The notes beneath the pieces were generated by a model. The model was given only the letters and a program-made list of their open reading frames with translations, ran no database searches and was not told the origin of the DNA. A stretch of 40,909 nt of DNA from Opitutia bacterium (GTDB lineage: Bacteria > Verrucomicrobiota > Verrucomicrobiia > Opitutales > Seribacteraceae), in contig PBLJ01000039.1 in NCBI GenBank assembly GCA_002721705.1, positions 5,045-45,953 on the forward strand, read 5' to 3'. Of the stretch, positions 16,998 through 25,197 are shown one piece after another (within the stretch, counting starts at the first letter, position 1; every line of letters begins with the position of its first letter). The position numbers and the translations under genes are program-made.

Positions 16998-19337
16998 ATG
17001 GAAATCGTCGTTCGGGAACGTCGCGTAAAACTGAGCGTTCGCGAATTTGCGGAATTTAAAATCGGGCCTTCTGCCAAAAGCCTTTTTCCTTCTGGTCATT
17101 GGCGTGCCCGAGTGGGCCAAGAGTGGCATGAAAGCCTGAGAAGAAAACTGGCCGAGCAAGATTCGACGGCTCGTTTCGAAACAGTAGTAAAAGGAACTCT
17201 CGAGAAAGACGGGTGGCTTTTTGAACTGGAAGGTCGAATTGATCAAATGGTCGAAGAACGGGATCGGATTCGAGTCATTGAGGTGAAAACAACCATGCAG
17301 CCCTTGCCTGCAGACGATCAAGAATTGCGCGAACGTTACCCTCACTATTTCTTGCAGTTGGCTTCCTATCTCACGTTGTTGCAAGCAACGCACCCTATTG
17401 AACATAAAAAATTTGATGGGGAACTCCTTTTTGTCGACGTCGCTGGTGGTTTTCCTCAAACCGTGCCGCTCGAAAGCGATCCCAAGACTATATTTGAAGA
17501 ACAAGCGAAGTTAATGCTGCCCTTCCTGAAGGAACGCCTCAACGGACAAGAGCGTCTTCGCTCACTCACCTTTCATCAACCTTTCGAACGACTGCGCCCG
17601 GGACAACGCGAATCGATGCAAGGCTTGGCAAGTCTAGCTAACGGCTACCCTACCCTACTGTTTGAAGCTCCAACTGGTTTTGGTAAAACGGGTATCTTGC
17701 TGGAATTCGCGCTGTCACGCATGAAGGAGGGGGTCTTTGATCGCTTGCTCTATCTCACGGGAAAAGCGACCAGCCAGAATGAGGTTGTTCGTCACCTTCG
17801 CATGATGGTGCCTGGAGGAGAATTGAGGTATCTTCAAATTCGTAACCAAATCGAACATTCCCTGCATGCTTCAGGTAGAGATCAACGCCTATCGAGAGAT
17901 GAACTTCATCACCGGTGGTCCAAAGCCGAAATCAGACCTCAAAATCTTTTCCAGGAAGGTTGCGTCACCTTGAAGGAAGCAAGAGCCCTCGGTGCGAAAA
18001 CAGGCGTCCCCCCCTATGAAATCACTCGTGCCTGTCTGCCTTTCGCTGACCTTTGGCTAGGTGACTACAATTATCTTTTCCAGCCAAATGCGGCCCAGTT
18101 GATTGCAAACCTTCACGGTTTTGCTCCGAAAAGAACCATTCTTATCATCGATGAAGCTCATAATCTTGCAGATCGAGTAATCTCAGGCCTGTCTCCTCGT
18201 TTCGATGATGGCGCGACCGCTCGCCTCCGTATCGAGTTGAGGGAAACTGGACGCCACAAGTCATTGGATGACCTATTGGGGGAATGGGGGAAATTTCTGT
18301 CGGCTCGAAGGTCATCGGAAGTTCTCGATTTAACCGCAACTTACGAAGCTCAGGATCTACTGGAAAGTTTTTCTGAAACCCTTAGTTACAATCCGCCACC
18401 TTTTGCGGAATTGTCGGAAGTCAATCTGGAGTTGCTCTGGAAATTAAGCCAAGCCTCTCGACTCATGGACAATGGCTCGAATCAATTGCTTTGGTCACCT
18501 CAAGACGGTGTCCTGGAAATCGCTTGCCTCGATGCTTCTCAGCACATCGCGGAACAAATGAATCCTTTCGGCTTGAGCATTCTAACGTCAGCTACTTTGG
18601 AGCCTATGGATGAATTCGCGAGTGATTGTGGATTGACGCCTGACTCTTATGCGAAGCTAAAGGGGCGTGCACCTTGGCGTCGAGGAGCGTATAGAGTTGC
18701 GGTGGACGCTCGGGTTGACACTCGTTACACCCAACGCGCCAAATCCTATCCAATTACAACGGATACGATTCTCACCGCTGCGAAACATACCGTGGGGCCA
18801 GTTGTGGTATATTTTCCTTCCTATCGATACGCTAAGGAAATCGAGGATCGTTTACGCTCTCACGACGACGACCTTCCAGTAGCCATGCAACCAAGGCTTA
18901 CCAAGCTTGATGAAAGAATCGCTTTCCTTGAAAACGCCCTCGAAAACGCGAAGGTTTTGCTTTTGGTTTTGGGCGGAAGTTTCTCGGAAGGAATTGATTT
19001 GCTGGGTGGCAGAATCGAAACGGCAATATTGATAAGCCCTGCATTACCGGAAGTGAATGCGCTTCGAGAAGCTCGTTTGGACAACGCAATTGAACCAAGT
19101 CGCAAAAATGCCTTTCGCACCATTTATCAAATCCCCGGAATGCGAAAAATAAACCAAGCGATTGGACGTCTTGTTCGCAACCCAGGTCAAAAGGCCACGG
19201 TCTTGTTGCAAGGACGCCGATTCCAATTACCGGAATATCGTGAATTACTGGATGTAGAATATCAGGACGGGCCTGTTTTACATGACCAAGAAACCGTTCG
19301 GGCTTGGTTGGCTGAACCTTTTTCGATCTCTTCTTAG
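16998..19337 (+). CDS. PD-(D/E)XK nuclease fused to Rad3/DinG-like helicase
   Basis: This 779-residue protein joins two enzymatic parts. The N-terminus (about 1-165) is a RecB/Cas4-type PD-(D/E)XK nuclease: Asp82 in GRIDQM, Glu95 and Lys97 in IEVKTT, and the Q-x3-Y motif at Gln120-Tyr124. The rest is a superfamily 2 helicase of the Rad3/XPD/DinG group, with Walker A APTGFGKT (224-231), DEAH (385-388), the SEGIDLLGG segment and the motif VI-like QAIGRLVRNPGQKA. Between Walker A and DEAH only two cysteines occur, so the four-cysteine iron-sulphur cluster typical of XPD and DinG cannot form in that segment. It probably acts in DNA repair or nucleic-acid processing; the exact role is unknown. Confidence 0.85.
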   Translation: MEIVVRERRVKLSVREFAEFKIGPSAKSLFPSGHWRARVGQEWHESLRRKLAEQDSTARFETVVKGTLEKDGWLFELEGRIDQMVEERDRIRVIEVKTTMQPLPADDQELRERYPHYFLQLASYLTLLQATHPIEHKKFDGELLFVDVAGGFPQTVPLESDPKTIFEEQAKLMLPFLKERLNGQERLRSLTFHQPFERLRPGQRESMQGLASLANGYPTLLFEAPTGFGKTGILLEFALSRMKEGVFDRLLYLTGKATSQNEVVRHLRMMVPGGELRYLQIRNQIEHSLHASGRDQRLSRDELHHRWSKAEIRPQNLFQEGCVTLKEARALGAKTGVPPYEITRACLPFADLWLGDYNYLFQPNAAQLIANLHGFAPKRTILIIDEAHNLADRVISGLSPRFDDGATARLRIELRETGRHKSLDDLLGEWGKFLSARRSSEVLDLTATYEAQDLLESFSETLSYNPPPFAELSEVNLELLWKLSQASRLMDNGSNQLLWSPQDGVLEIACLDASQHIAEQMNPFGLSILTSATLEPMDEFASDCGLTPDSYAKLKGRAPWRRGAYRVAVDARVDTRYTQRAKSYPITTDTILTAAKHTVGPVVVYFPSYRYAKEIEDRLRSHDDDLPVAMQPRLTKLDERIAFLENALENAKVLLLVLGGSFSEGIDLLGGRIETAILISPALPEVNALREARLDNAIEPSRKNAFRTIYQIPGMRKINQAIGRLVRNPGQKATVLLQGRRFQLPEYRELLDVEYQDGPVLHDQETVRAWLAEPFSISS

Positions 19338-19350
19338 GGATTAATAAAAC

Positions 19351-19371
19351 CAATTGATTAGAATTCAATTG
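19351..19371. repeat. Hairpin in the pyrR leader
   Basis: CAATTGA (19351-19357) and TCAATTG (19365-19371) form a 7-bp perfect stem with a 7-base loop in the 75-base gap before pyrR. A smaller GGATT/AATCC stem follows at 19376-19390. Neither has a T-run. They may be a weak end to the helicase transcript or part of a pyr leader, but I see no copy of the known PyrR-binding loop. Confidence 0.4.
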
Positions 19372-19412
19372 CCTAGGATTGAAAGAATCCGTAATTCACT
19401 ACCTCCGAATAA

Positions 19413-19955
19413 GTGACTGAAACAACGGAAAAACAGTTCTTGGGTTCGGATATCGAAACGGCATTGAACAGCATGGCTGAAGCCATCGTTGCCAATCATG
19501 CCGAAACGCTCGACCTCTTCCTTGCAGGGATAGCCGAAGGGGGGGTGCCCATTGCCAACAGATTGGCGATGAAACTCAAGGTGTTGCTGGGACGAGAAAT
19601 TCCACAAGGTGTAGTGGACGTCTCCTTTCATAGGGACGACATAGGATCCAACCCCATCCCAAAAATCACTTGTCCGACCGAACTGCCCAACAACGCCGAA
19701 GGCGGCATCTGCATCTTGATCGACGACGTTTTGCATACTGGTCGAACTACGCGGGCCGCTCTCAATGAACTTTTCGATCAAGGGCGTCTGGATCGCATAG
19801 AATTAGCGGTACTGGTTGATCGAGGAAACCGAAAATTACCCATTCAACCGGATTACGTGGGGTTTGTTGAAGCCACCTCGAACAACTTGACGGTAACTGT
19901 CGAGATGGATTCGAATGATCCTGCCAACGATAGTATCCTGATCGGAAACGAATGA
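19413..19955 (+). CDS. pyrR: PyrR bifunctional regulator / uracil phosphoribosyltransferase
   Basis: PyrR is a phosphoribosyltransferase-fold protein that in many bacteria binds pyr mRNA and can convert uracil and PRPP to UMP. The PRPP-binding loop ILIDDVLHTGRTT is intact, with the acidic pair Asp104-Asp105 and the Thr-Gly-Arg-Thr turn. The SFHRDD segment is typical of PyrR and sets it apart from other family members. Length, 180 residues, is normal. The start is GTG 19413 without a clear ribosome binding site. It overlaps pyrB by ATGA. No classical PyrR antitermination or attenuation stem is recognisable in the 75-base leader. Confidence 0.93.
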   Translation: MTETTEKQFLGSDIETALNSMAEAIVANHAETLDLFLAGIAEGGVPIANRLAMKLKVLLGREIPQGVVDVSFHRDDIGSNPIPKITCPTELPNNAEGGICILIDDVLHTGRTTRAALNELFDQGRLDRIELAVLVDRGNRKLPIQPDYVGFVEATSNNLTVTVEMDSNDPANDSILIGNE

Positions 19956-20911
19956 AACAATCGGCCAACTGGACTCGTAAGCACCTGATCGGTTTAGAGA
20001 ACGTCAAACCCTCGGAAATCGACGTTATTCATGATACCGCTCGTTCCTTTCGAAAAACTCTCGGTAGATCGGTAAAAAAACTTCCCTCCTTGCGAGGCAA
20101 GACTTTGGTCAATCTCTTCATGGAACCAAGTACTCGCACTCGCTTGGCCTTCGAATTGGCGGCCAAACGATTGAGCGCCGACGTGATCTCAATTATTGGA
20201 CAATCAAGCAGCCTGACAAAAGGAGAAACTCTCAAGGATACCGCGAAAAACGTTGAAGCCCTCAACGCGGACATGATCGTGCTGAGACATTCTTGCGCGG
20301 GGTCTTCCCTATATTTGAGCAATGTCGTGGACGTTCCTGTGATCAATGCAGGCGATGGCGCCCATGAACACCCAACGCAAGGATTGCTGGATAGTTTTAC
20401 CCTGCGAGATCATCTTGGGGAACTGAAAGGCAAAAAAATCACCATCCTCGGTGATATTTTATTTAGCCGGGTAGCTCGTTCCAACGTCTTCGCCCTGACC
20501 AAACTAGGAGCGCACGTAACGCTCGCGGGGCCCGCCACTTTGGTTCCGAGTGGTTTTACCACTTTGGGAGTGGAGGTTTGTCACGACCTACGGGCAGCTT
20601 TGGCAGACGCAGATGCCGTCATGCTGTTGCGTATCCAACACGAACGTCAAAGCTCCACGCATTTCCCTTCCTTGGGAGAATACACTAGCATGTTCGGCTT
20701 GAACCAGAATCGAGCTTCTTGGTTGAAACCAGACGCGATCATCATGCATCCCGGTCCCGTAAATAGAGGCGTGGAACTCGATTCCGCCTTGGCTGACTCC
20801 AAGCGTTCGGTAATTCTCAACCAAGTGACCAATGGATTAGCCATACGCATGGCAGTCCTTTATTTGTGCGGCGTAGCCTCAGATTTGGAGAAAAAGGGAA
20901 AGAAGAAATGA
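19952..20911 (+). CDS. pyrB: Aspartate carbamoyltransferase catalytic subunit
   Basis: PyrB condenses carbamoyl phosphate with aspartate in pyrimidine synthesis. The carbamoyl-phosphate loop EPSTRTRLAFELAAKRL carries the STRTR signature. The HPTQGLLD motif and the C-terminal LLRIQHERQ loop of the aspartate domain are both present. At 319 residues it is full length. The ATG overlaps the pyrR stop by ATGA, and the stop overlaps the pyrC start the same way, so the three genes are translationally coupled. No pyrI regulatory subunit is seen. Confidence 0.97.
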   Translation: MKQSANWTRKHLIGLENVKPSEIDVIHDTARSFRKTLGRSVKKLPSLRGKTLVNLFMEPSTRTRLAFELAAKRLSADVISIIGQSSSLTKGETLKDTAKNVEALNADMIVLRHSCAGSSLYLSNVVDVPVINAGDGAHEHPTQGLLDSFTLRDHLGELKGKKITILGDILFSRVARSNVFALTKLGAHVTLAGPATLVPSGFTTLGVEVCHDLRAALADADAVMLLRIQHERQSSTHFPSLGEYTSMFGLNQNRASWLKPDAIIMHPGPVNRGVELDSALADSKRSVILNQVTNGLAIRMAVLYLCGVASDLEKKGKKK

Positions 20912-22194
20912 GCGAACCTCTTTGGATACAAGGCGGAAGAATCATCGATCCTGCCAACTCTAGAGATGAGGAAGCGGACCTTTTTGCGCTGGATGGGAAA
21001 ATCGTTGAGACCCTATCGGAAGGCGAACGCTCAACAGCTCGCAAGATCGACGCAAGTGGCCAAATCGTATGTCCTGGTTTCATCGATCTGCACTCTCATT
21101 TTCGCGAACCGGGACAGAGTCAGAAAGAAACGATACGCAGCGGTTCCTTGGCGGCAGCAGCGGGCGGATATACCACCGTTGTGATCATGCCGGACGTCTC
21201 CCCACCAGCTGACAACGCTGGGGTAATCCAATACATTCTCGATGCAGTCGCAAAGCACGCATGCGTTAATATTTTGGTTACTGGTTGTATGACGCAAGGA
21301 AGGGCCGGCGATAATCTTGCTCCGATTGGTTCGTTGAAGAAAACCGGTGTAGTAGCAATCACCGACAGTCCCGATTCGCCACAAAACAATGAAATCATGA
21401 GGCGAACTCTCGAATATGCCGGCATGTTCGATTTGCTCATCATGGAACAAGGCCGTGATCGCTCCTTGACGGAAGGAGCCACCATGCATGAAGGCGCTAC
21501 TTCCTTGCGCCTCGGCTTGCATGGGTCACCTCGCGCCGCGGAAGATTTGAGTGTCTCGAGGGCCACCGTGCTCGCTGCTCTAACTGGCGCTCGCGTCCAC
21601 TTGCAATGCATCAGTTCCGGCAGCGCGGTCGATATGATTAGGCGGGCCAAGAGTCGAGGGTTGAAGGTGACGGCCGAGGTGACGCCGCATCATCTTTCCC
21701 TGACGGATGAAACCATGGCCTCCTATGATCCTCGCTACAAAACGAATCCCCCACTGCGAGAAGAATGGGACAGACAGGCACTGATCGAAGGTTTGCTGGA
21801 TGGAACGATCGATTGCATCGCTAGTGATCACGAACCACACGTAGATTACGAAAAAGACGTTGAATTCGACTTGGCCCCCTTTGGTGTAATCGGCTTGGAA
21901 ACGGCATTGCCCATTTGCATGGCTACCCTAGTTCGAGGGGACGCGGCTGAATTGACGGATCTCGTACGGTTTCTTTCCACTAATCCCGCACGCATTCTAG
22001 AATTGGACAAAGGTCACCTTTCGCCAGGAGCCGAGGCTGACGTAACCGTGTTTGATCCAGATGAAAAATGGGTGGTTGATCCCGACACCATGGAAAGCCT
22101 GTCCGCCAACTCACCTTGGCTAGGAGAAGAACTTCGAGGCAAAGCAACTCACGTCGCAGTGAAAGGTAACTTGGTCCTGCAGAGAGACTCCTGA
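20908..22194 (+). CDS. pyrC: Dihydroorotase, type I
   Basis: PyrC cyclises carbamoyl-aspartate to dihydroorotate. It is an amidohydrolase-fold zinc enzyme: the metal motif is DLHSHFREPG, the substrate segment is VVIMPDVSPP, and further metal ligands lie in VTPHHLSLT and IASDHEPH. The 428-residue length and FREPG motif mark the long type I class. The frame is open from 20866, but ATG 20908 in an ATGA overlap with pyrB is the natural start, and the preceding 14 residues lie inside pyrB. Motifs look intact, so the enzyme should be active rather than a structural pseudo-dihydroorotase. Confidence 0.96.
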   Translation: MSEPLWIQGGRIIDPANSRDEEADLFALDGKIVETLSEGERSTARKIDASGQIVCPGFIDLHSHFREPGQSQKETIRSGSLAAAAGGYTTVVIMPDVSPPADNAGVIQYILDAVAKHACVNILVTGCMTQGRAGDNLAPIGSLKKTGVVAITDSPDSPQNNEIMRRTLEYAGMFDLLIMEQGRDRSLTEGATMHEGATSLRLGLHGSPRAAEDLSVSRATVLAALTGARVHLQCISSGSAVDMIRRAKSRGLKVTAEVTPHHLSLTDETMASYDPRYKTNPPLREEWDRQALIEGLLDGTIDCIASDHEPHVDYEKDVEFDLAPFGVIGLETALPICMATLVRGDAAELTDLVRFLSTNPARILELDKGHLSPGAEADVTVFDPDEKWVVDPDTMESLSANSPWLGEELRGKATHVAVKGNLVLQRDS

Positions 22195-22243
22195 CCTTGA
22201 CCCTTTAATTTCGCGGCAAGCCCGCGTTTGGAAAGCCGCGACA

Positions 22244-22963
22244 ATGGAAAATGCCAATTGGGTCATATCCACGCAAAACTTGCTGTTGCTCATTGGCGTA
22301 GTGTTGTGGCACTTGCCCAAGAAAGATCGCGCTGGAGCAACCTTCAAGTTGCCGTTGTGGAAATTGAAATGGTGGGATGGCGCTTTTTATCTGCTATTGT
22401 TGGCATTGGGCATGGCGACCAATTTAGGAAGCGTCTTGCTTCCGTGCATCGCTTTTTTCGTATTTCGTGAAATTTACCAAGCAAAGTACGACGCCCCGCT
22501 AAACACTCGTACAATGTCGATTGGCGCCATCGGACAAAGCGCAGTCGTAAATTTTCTTTGTCATTGGCCAATTTTGTTCTTGGTTTATTGGATTTCCTCC
22601 ACGCTTCTATATAATGCTGAACCTCAGAAAAGTATTGAAGTGCTGCGTAGCGGCAGTTGGGAAAAACAATTTGAAATCGCCTTGCTCGCCTTGCTCATTG
22701 CCCCCGTAACGGAAGAGTTGTTTTTCAGGGCCATTCTTTACCGTGTGTTTAAAAGTCTGCTCAGCGCCGGCCCTGCCATGGTTTTGACCAGTTTTGCCTT
22801 CGCGGCAGTACATCAAAATTTATTCGCCTTTGCTCCCTTGTTTACCTTGAGCTTTTTTCTCATCCTAGTTTACGAACGCACAGGAAATTTGGCCGTTCCC
22901 ATTCTTTATCACGCCCTCTTCAACTCCCTGACCGTAATCTTCGTCATTTGGGGAAACGCTTAA
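22244..22963 (+). CDS. CPBP family intramembrane metalloprotease
   Basis: The 239-residue protein has about seven hydrophobic segments and the conserved CPBP/Abi motifs: EELFFR (Glu157-Glu158...Arg162), His190 in AAVHQN, and HALFN (His223, Asn227). These residues form the presumed glutamic-protease centre of the Rce1/CPBP family. Family members process membrane or prenylated proteins or bacteriocin-related substrates, but the target here is unknown. A GGAAAG sequence lies about ten bases upstream of the ATG. The gene follows pyrC by 49 bases and is separated from tsaE by a single base, so it is probably cotranscribed with both. Confidence 0.88.
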   Translation: MENANWVISTQNLLLLIGVVLWHLPKKDRAGATFKLPLWKLKWWDGAFYLLLLALGMATNLGSVLLPCIAFFVFREIYQAKYDAPLNTRTMSIGAIGQSAVVNFLCHWPILFLVYWISSTLLYNAEPQKSIEVLRSGSWEKQFEIALLALLIAPVTEELFFRAILYRVFKSLLSAGPAMVLTSFAFAAVHQNLFAFAPLFTLSFFLILVYERTGNLAVPILYHALFNSLTVIFVIWGNA

Positions 22964-22964
22964 C

Positions 22965-23426
22965 ATGCACCCCTCAATTGAACAGTTCAGGAAAGGCGTT
23001 GAGACCCATTCTCCGGCAGAAACTGGAGATTGGGCGCAAAAATTGGCTCCCTGCTTGCCGAGCGACTCGACGCTTTGCTTGAAAGGTCCAGTAGGGGCAG
23101 GGAAAACCTGTTTTGCCGCAGCCCTCGCTAAAGCCATGGGAGCTGAAAGTCAGGTAACCAGCCCGACTTACAACTTGCTTTGCATACACCATGCAAAGGA
23201 CCGAACGATCCTTCATCTGGACGCCTACAGGCTCAACGAAGAGACTGACTATGCAACCCTCGACCTGGATGACTTGATGCAATCACCTTGGCTTTTGCTT
23301 GTGGAGTGGCCGGAAAACATTCCCTCCTTGTTACCGAAGGAAAGCTGGTGGTTGACTTTCGCTATCCGCTCGGAAAGCCAACGTTTTCTTCAACTTGATC
23401 CGTTGCCCGAGGATTTTTCTACCTGA
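22965..23426 (+). CDS. tsaE: tRNA threonylcarbamoyladenosine biosynthesis ATPase TsaE
   Basis: TsaE is the small P-loop ATPase that works with TsaB and TsaD to make t6A37 on tRNAs that read ANN codons. Walker A is GPVGAGKT (41-48). The family signature SPTYNLL follows at about 65-71, then HLDAYRL and the LLVEWPE segment. Length, 153 residues, is normal. The start ATG is one base after the CPBP stop. The last 37 bases overlap the convergent gene for a basic protein, and no terminator is visible there. Confidence 0.94.
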   Translation: MHPSIEQFRKGVETHSPAETGDWAQKLAPCLPSDSTLCLKGPVGAGKTCFAAALAKAMGAESQVTSPTYNLLCIHHAKDRTILHLDAYRLNEETDYATLDLDDLMQSPWLLLVEWPENIPSLLPKESWWLTFAIRSESQRFLQLDPLPEDFST

Positions 23427-24904
23427 GCATTCTTCTTCGATGCACGGGCAGGTTCCAATGACTCAGTATCGGAATCGTCACTGGAATCAGTCGCCTCTTC
23501 CTTCAATCGAACTTCCGTACCCGGCGTTCCTTTCGAAACCCGCGGCTTGCGTGGCCGACCCTTACCCTTGGAACCAGGTATCTTTTCCTTGTCGCCCAAG
23601 GGGGCCAGTTGCAGCAAGCCATCGGCAAATTCGGTAACGTACCCTTCCGTAACCACCCAACGCAAATCCTTGGCCAATTGCCGAATCGCATTTTCCTGCT
23701 CCTCGGTTCTTGCTTCTTGTTCAAACTCCAAATGCCGTTCGACCAATTCATTTTTTCGAATCTTGGGGTTCTTATCCAGAAAGCTGAGCAAGGATTGAAT
23801 GCTTTCTGCGAAAACGGTATCGGCAGTCCTCAATCGCCGCTTAACGGCACAGACGTAGGTAATTCCCTTGGTACCGCGTTTATAGACGGTGAAATTCATT
23901 CGGCGGAAACGACTACGCAGTAAATTTGCAGTGGTCAAAGGATAGCGACGCTGTTCATCCAGCGCTTGCTCCATGTCTCTCTTGAGTATGCCCGATGGCA
24001 TTTCCGCAAGAAGCGTCCCCGGAAGACGGGTCTTGGCAATTGACTTGATTAATTTAGGGAAACGATGCTCCACGAGAAAACGCCTCAGAAGGTCTAGGGA
24101 ATCAAAGGTGTCGGGTTCATCGCCTGCACGATCCTTGAGTTTGTAAACACGAACTTTCTTCATGCTCTCGAGCCAAGTGGCCACGGCTTCGGGATCCTGA
24201 TCCGTTTCCATTCGAGCATGAAACTTCTCAAAAGGAACGTTAGCAAGTCGCGTAGCATGATGTTCGCGAATCAATTCTCCAAATCGGTGGTAGTTCGGAG
24301 GTGCGAGCAATTCTCCAGTTATGCCACATTTTTTCACCACCGAGAAACTACCCTTGGGAGCATCCGCCTCGCGCTCCTCGATATCGTAGAGATCTTGCTG
24401 CCCCATGAGGTAATCACAAGCTGCTTCGTGAGTAACAAAAGGCACTCCGCCTGGTTTCGTAACGAAGTAAACAGAGGTTTCTTCATTCGGTTTTTCGACC
24501 GGTTTCGCTAAAACGACAAACCTCTCGGACTTTTCGAGAATGACTTTGGCAAGGTCAAAGAGAGGATAGGTCAGACAAGAAGTTTTCATCTGACGAATCA
24601 AACGAGTGAAGGGTACCTCTTCCGGAGCAAAAGTAATTTCATGCTCAGGTGTTGCCGATTGGGTCGTTTTGGCAATTTTCCCTCTAGCTCGAGGTTCTCG
24701 GCCAATGTTTTTGCGAGAAGGGCTGGCCTTCCTAAAGCCCCTTTCACGAGAGGCGCCTTTCCGGAAAGGTTTTTCACGAGGTTTAGGCGAGGGCTTCTCA
24801 CTGCCCCAATCGGGTCCGAAATCAAGTGATTGCAGGATACTCAAATCCAAGGCTGCCTCAGTAGAAGGAGCTTCTTGCAGGGAATCGCTATGCTCGTCGT
24901 CCAT
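23390..24904 (-). CDS. Large basic protein of unknown function, resembling Verrucomicrobiota hypotheticals
   Basis: I cannot assign a function. A short acidic N-terminus is followed by a strongly basic, low-complexity region (about 35-85, many KP, RK and SR steps). A folded core (about 95-430) contains VPFTRLIRQMK, GVPFVTHEAACDYLM, CGITGELLAPPNYHR and TWLESMKKVRVYKL. Near 370-430 there are helices and a basic turn that could be winged-helix-like. The C-terminal 70 residues are disordered, lysine- and then Asp/Ser-rich. This pattern suggests nucleic-acid or ribosome binding, but that is inference. I chose ATG 24904. The frame is open from a TTG at 24925. The core resembles hypothetical proteins I associate with Verrucomicrobiota. 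It overlaps tsaE by 37 bases. Confidence 0.72.
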   Translation of the reverse strand: MDDEHSDSLQEAPSTEAALDLSILQSLDFGPDWGSEKPSPKPREKPFRKGASRERGFRKASPSRKNIGREPRARGKIAKTTQSATPEHEITFAPEEVPFTRLIRQMKTSCLTYPLFDLAKVILEKSERFVVLAKPVEKPNEETSVYFVTKPGGVPFVTHEAACDYLMGQQDLYDIEEREADAPKGSFSVVKKCGITGELLAPPNYHRFGELIREHHATRLANVPFEKFHARMETDQDPEAVATWLESMKKVRVYKLKDRAGDEPDTFDSLDLLRRFLVEHRFPKLIKSIAKTRLPGTLLAEMPSGILKRDMEQALDEQRRYPLTTANLLRSRFRRMNFTVYKRGTKGITYVCAVKRRLRTADTVFAESIQSLLSFLDKNPKIRKNELVERHLEFEQEARTEEQENAIRQLAKDLRWVVTEGYVTEFADGLLQLAPLGDKEKIPGSKGKGRPRKPRVSKGTPGTEVRLKEEATDSSDDSDTESLEPARASKKNAQVEKSSGNGSS

Positions 24905-25076
24905 ACTGGTAAACGCACAGTTCAAGTGCTTTTCTTTTATTCTTTGCGAAAATTACTAGCAAGGCAATTGAAACAAGAGTTGGGAGATGCTTCAAGGATC
25001 TCTTTTTACTCGCCAACCAATACGAATAAACACATAAACAAACGCTTCTTCTCCTGCCTCATTAGATGCAGAATTG

Positions 25077-25161
25077 GCTCAGGTGGCGGAATTGGTAGAC
25101 GCGCTAGATTAAGGATCTAGTGCCGCAAGGCGTGGGGGTTCGAGTCCCCCCCTGAGCACCA
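25077..25161 (+). tRNA. tRNA-Leu, anticodon AAG
   Basis: An 85-base class II tRNA with encoded CCA. The 7-bp acceptor stem (GCTCAGG with CCTGAGC) is perfect. The D arm occupies 25086-25102. The anticodon stem CTAGA/TCTAG encloses the loop TTAAGGA, so the anticodon is at 25111-25113, reading AAG. The variable arm GCC-GCAA-GGC and the T arm GGGGG-TTCGAGT-CCCCC are typical of tRNA-Leu. A34 would decode CUU, and after deamination to inosine also CUC and CUA. The 150 bases upstream hold no clear promoter. Confidence 0.95.
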
Positions 25162-25172
25162 ACAGGCATTAC

Positions 25173-25188
25173 TTGTCGCAATCGACAA
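25173..25188. terminator. Possible short hairpin between tRNA-Leu and a convergent gene
   Basis: TTGTCG (25173-25178) and CGACAA (25183-25188) form a 6-bp stem with a four-base loop, 12 bases after the tRNA. It is not followed by a T-run on either strand, so it is only a weak candidate for an intrinsic terminator. Confidence 0.35.
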
Positions 25189-25197
25189 CGTTCAAGC

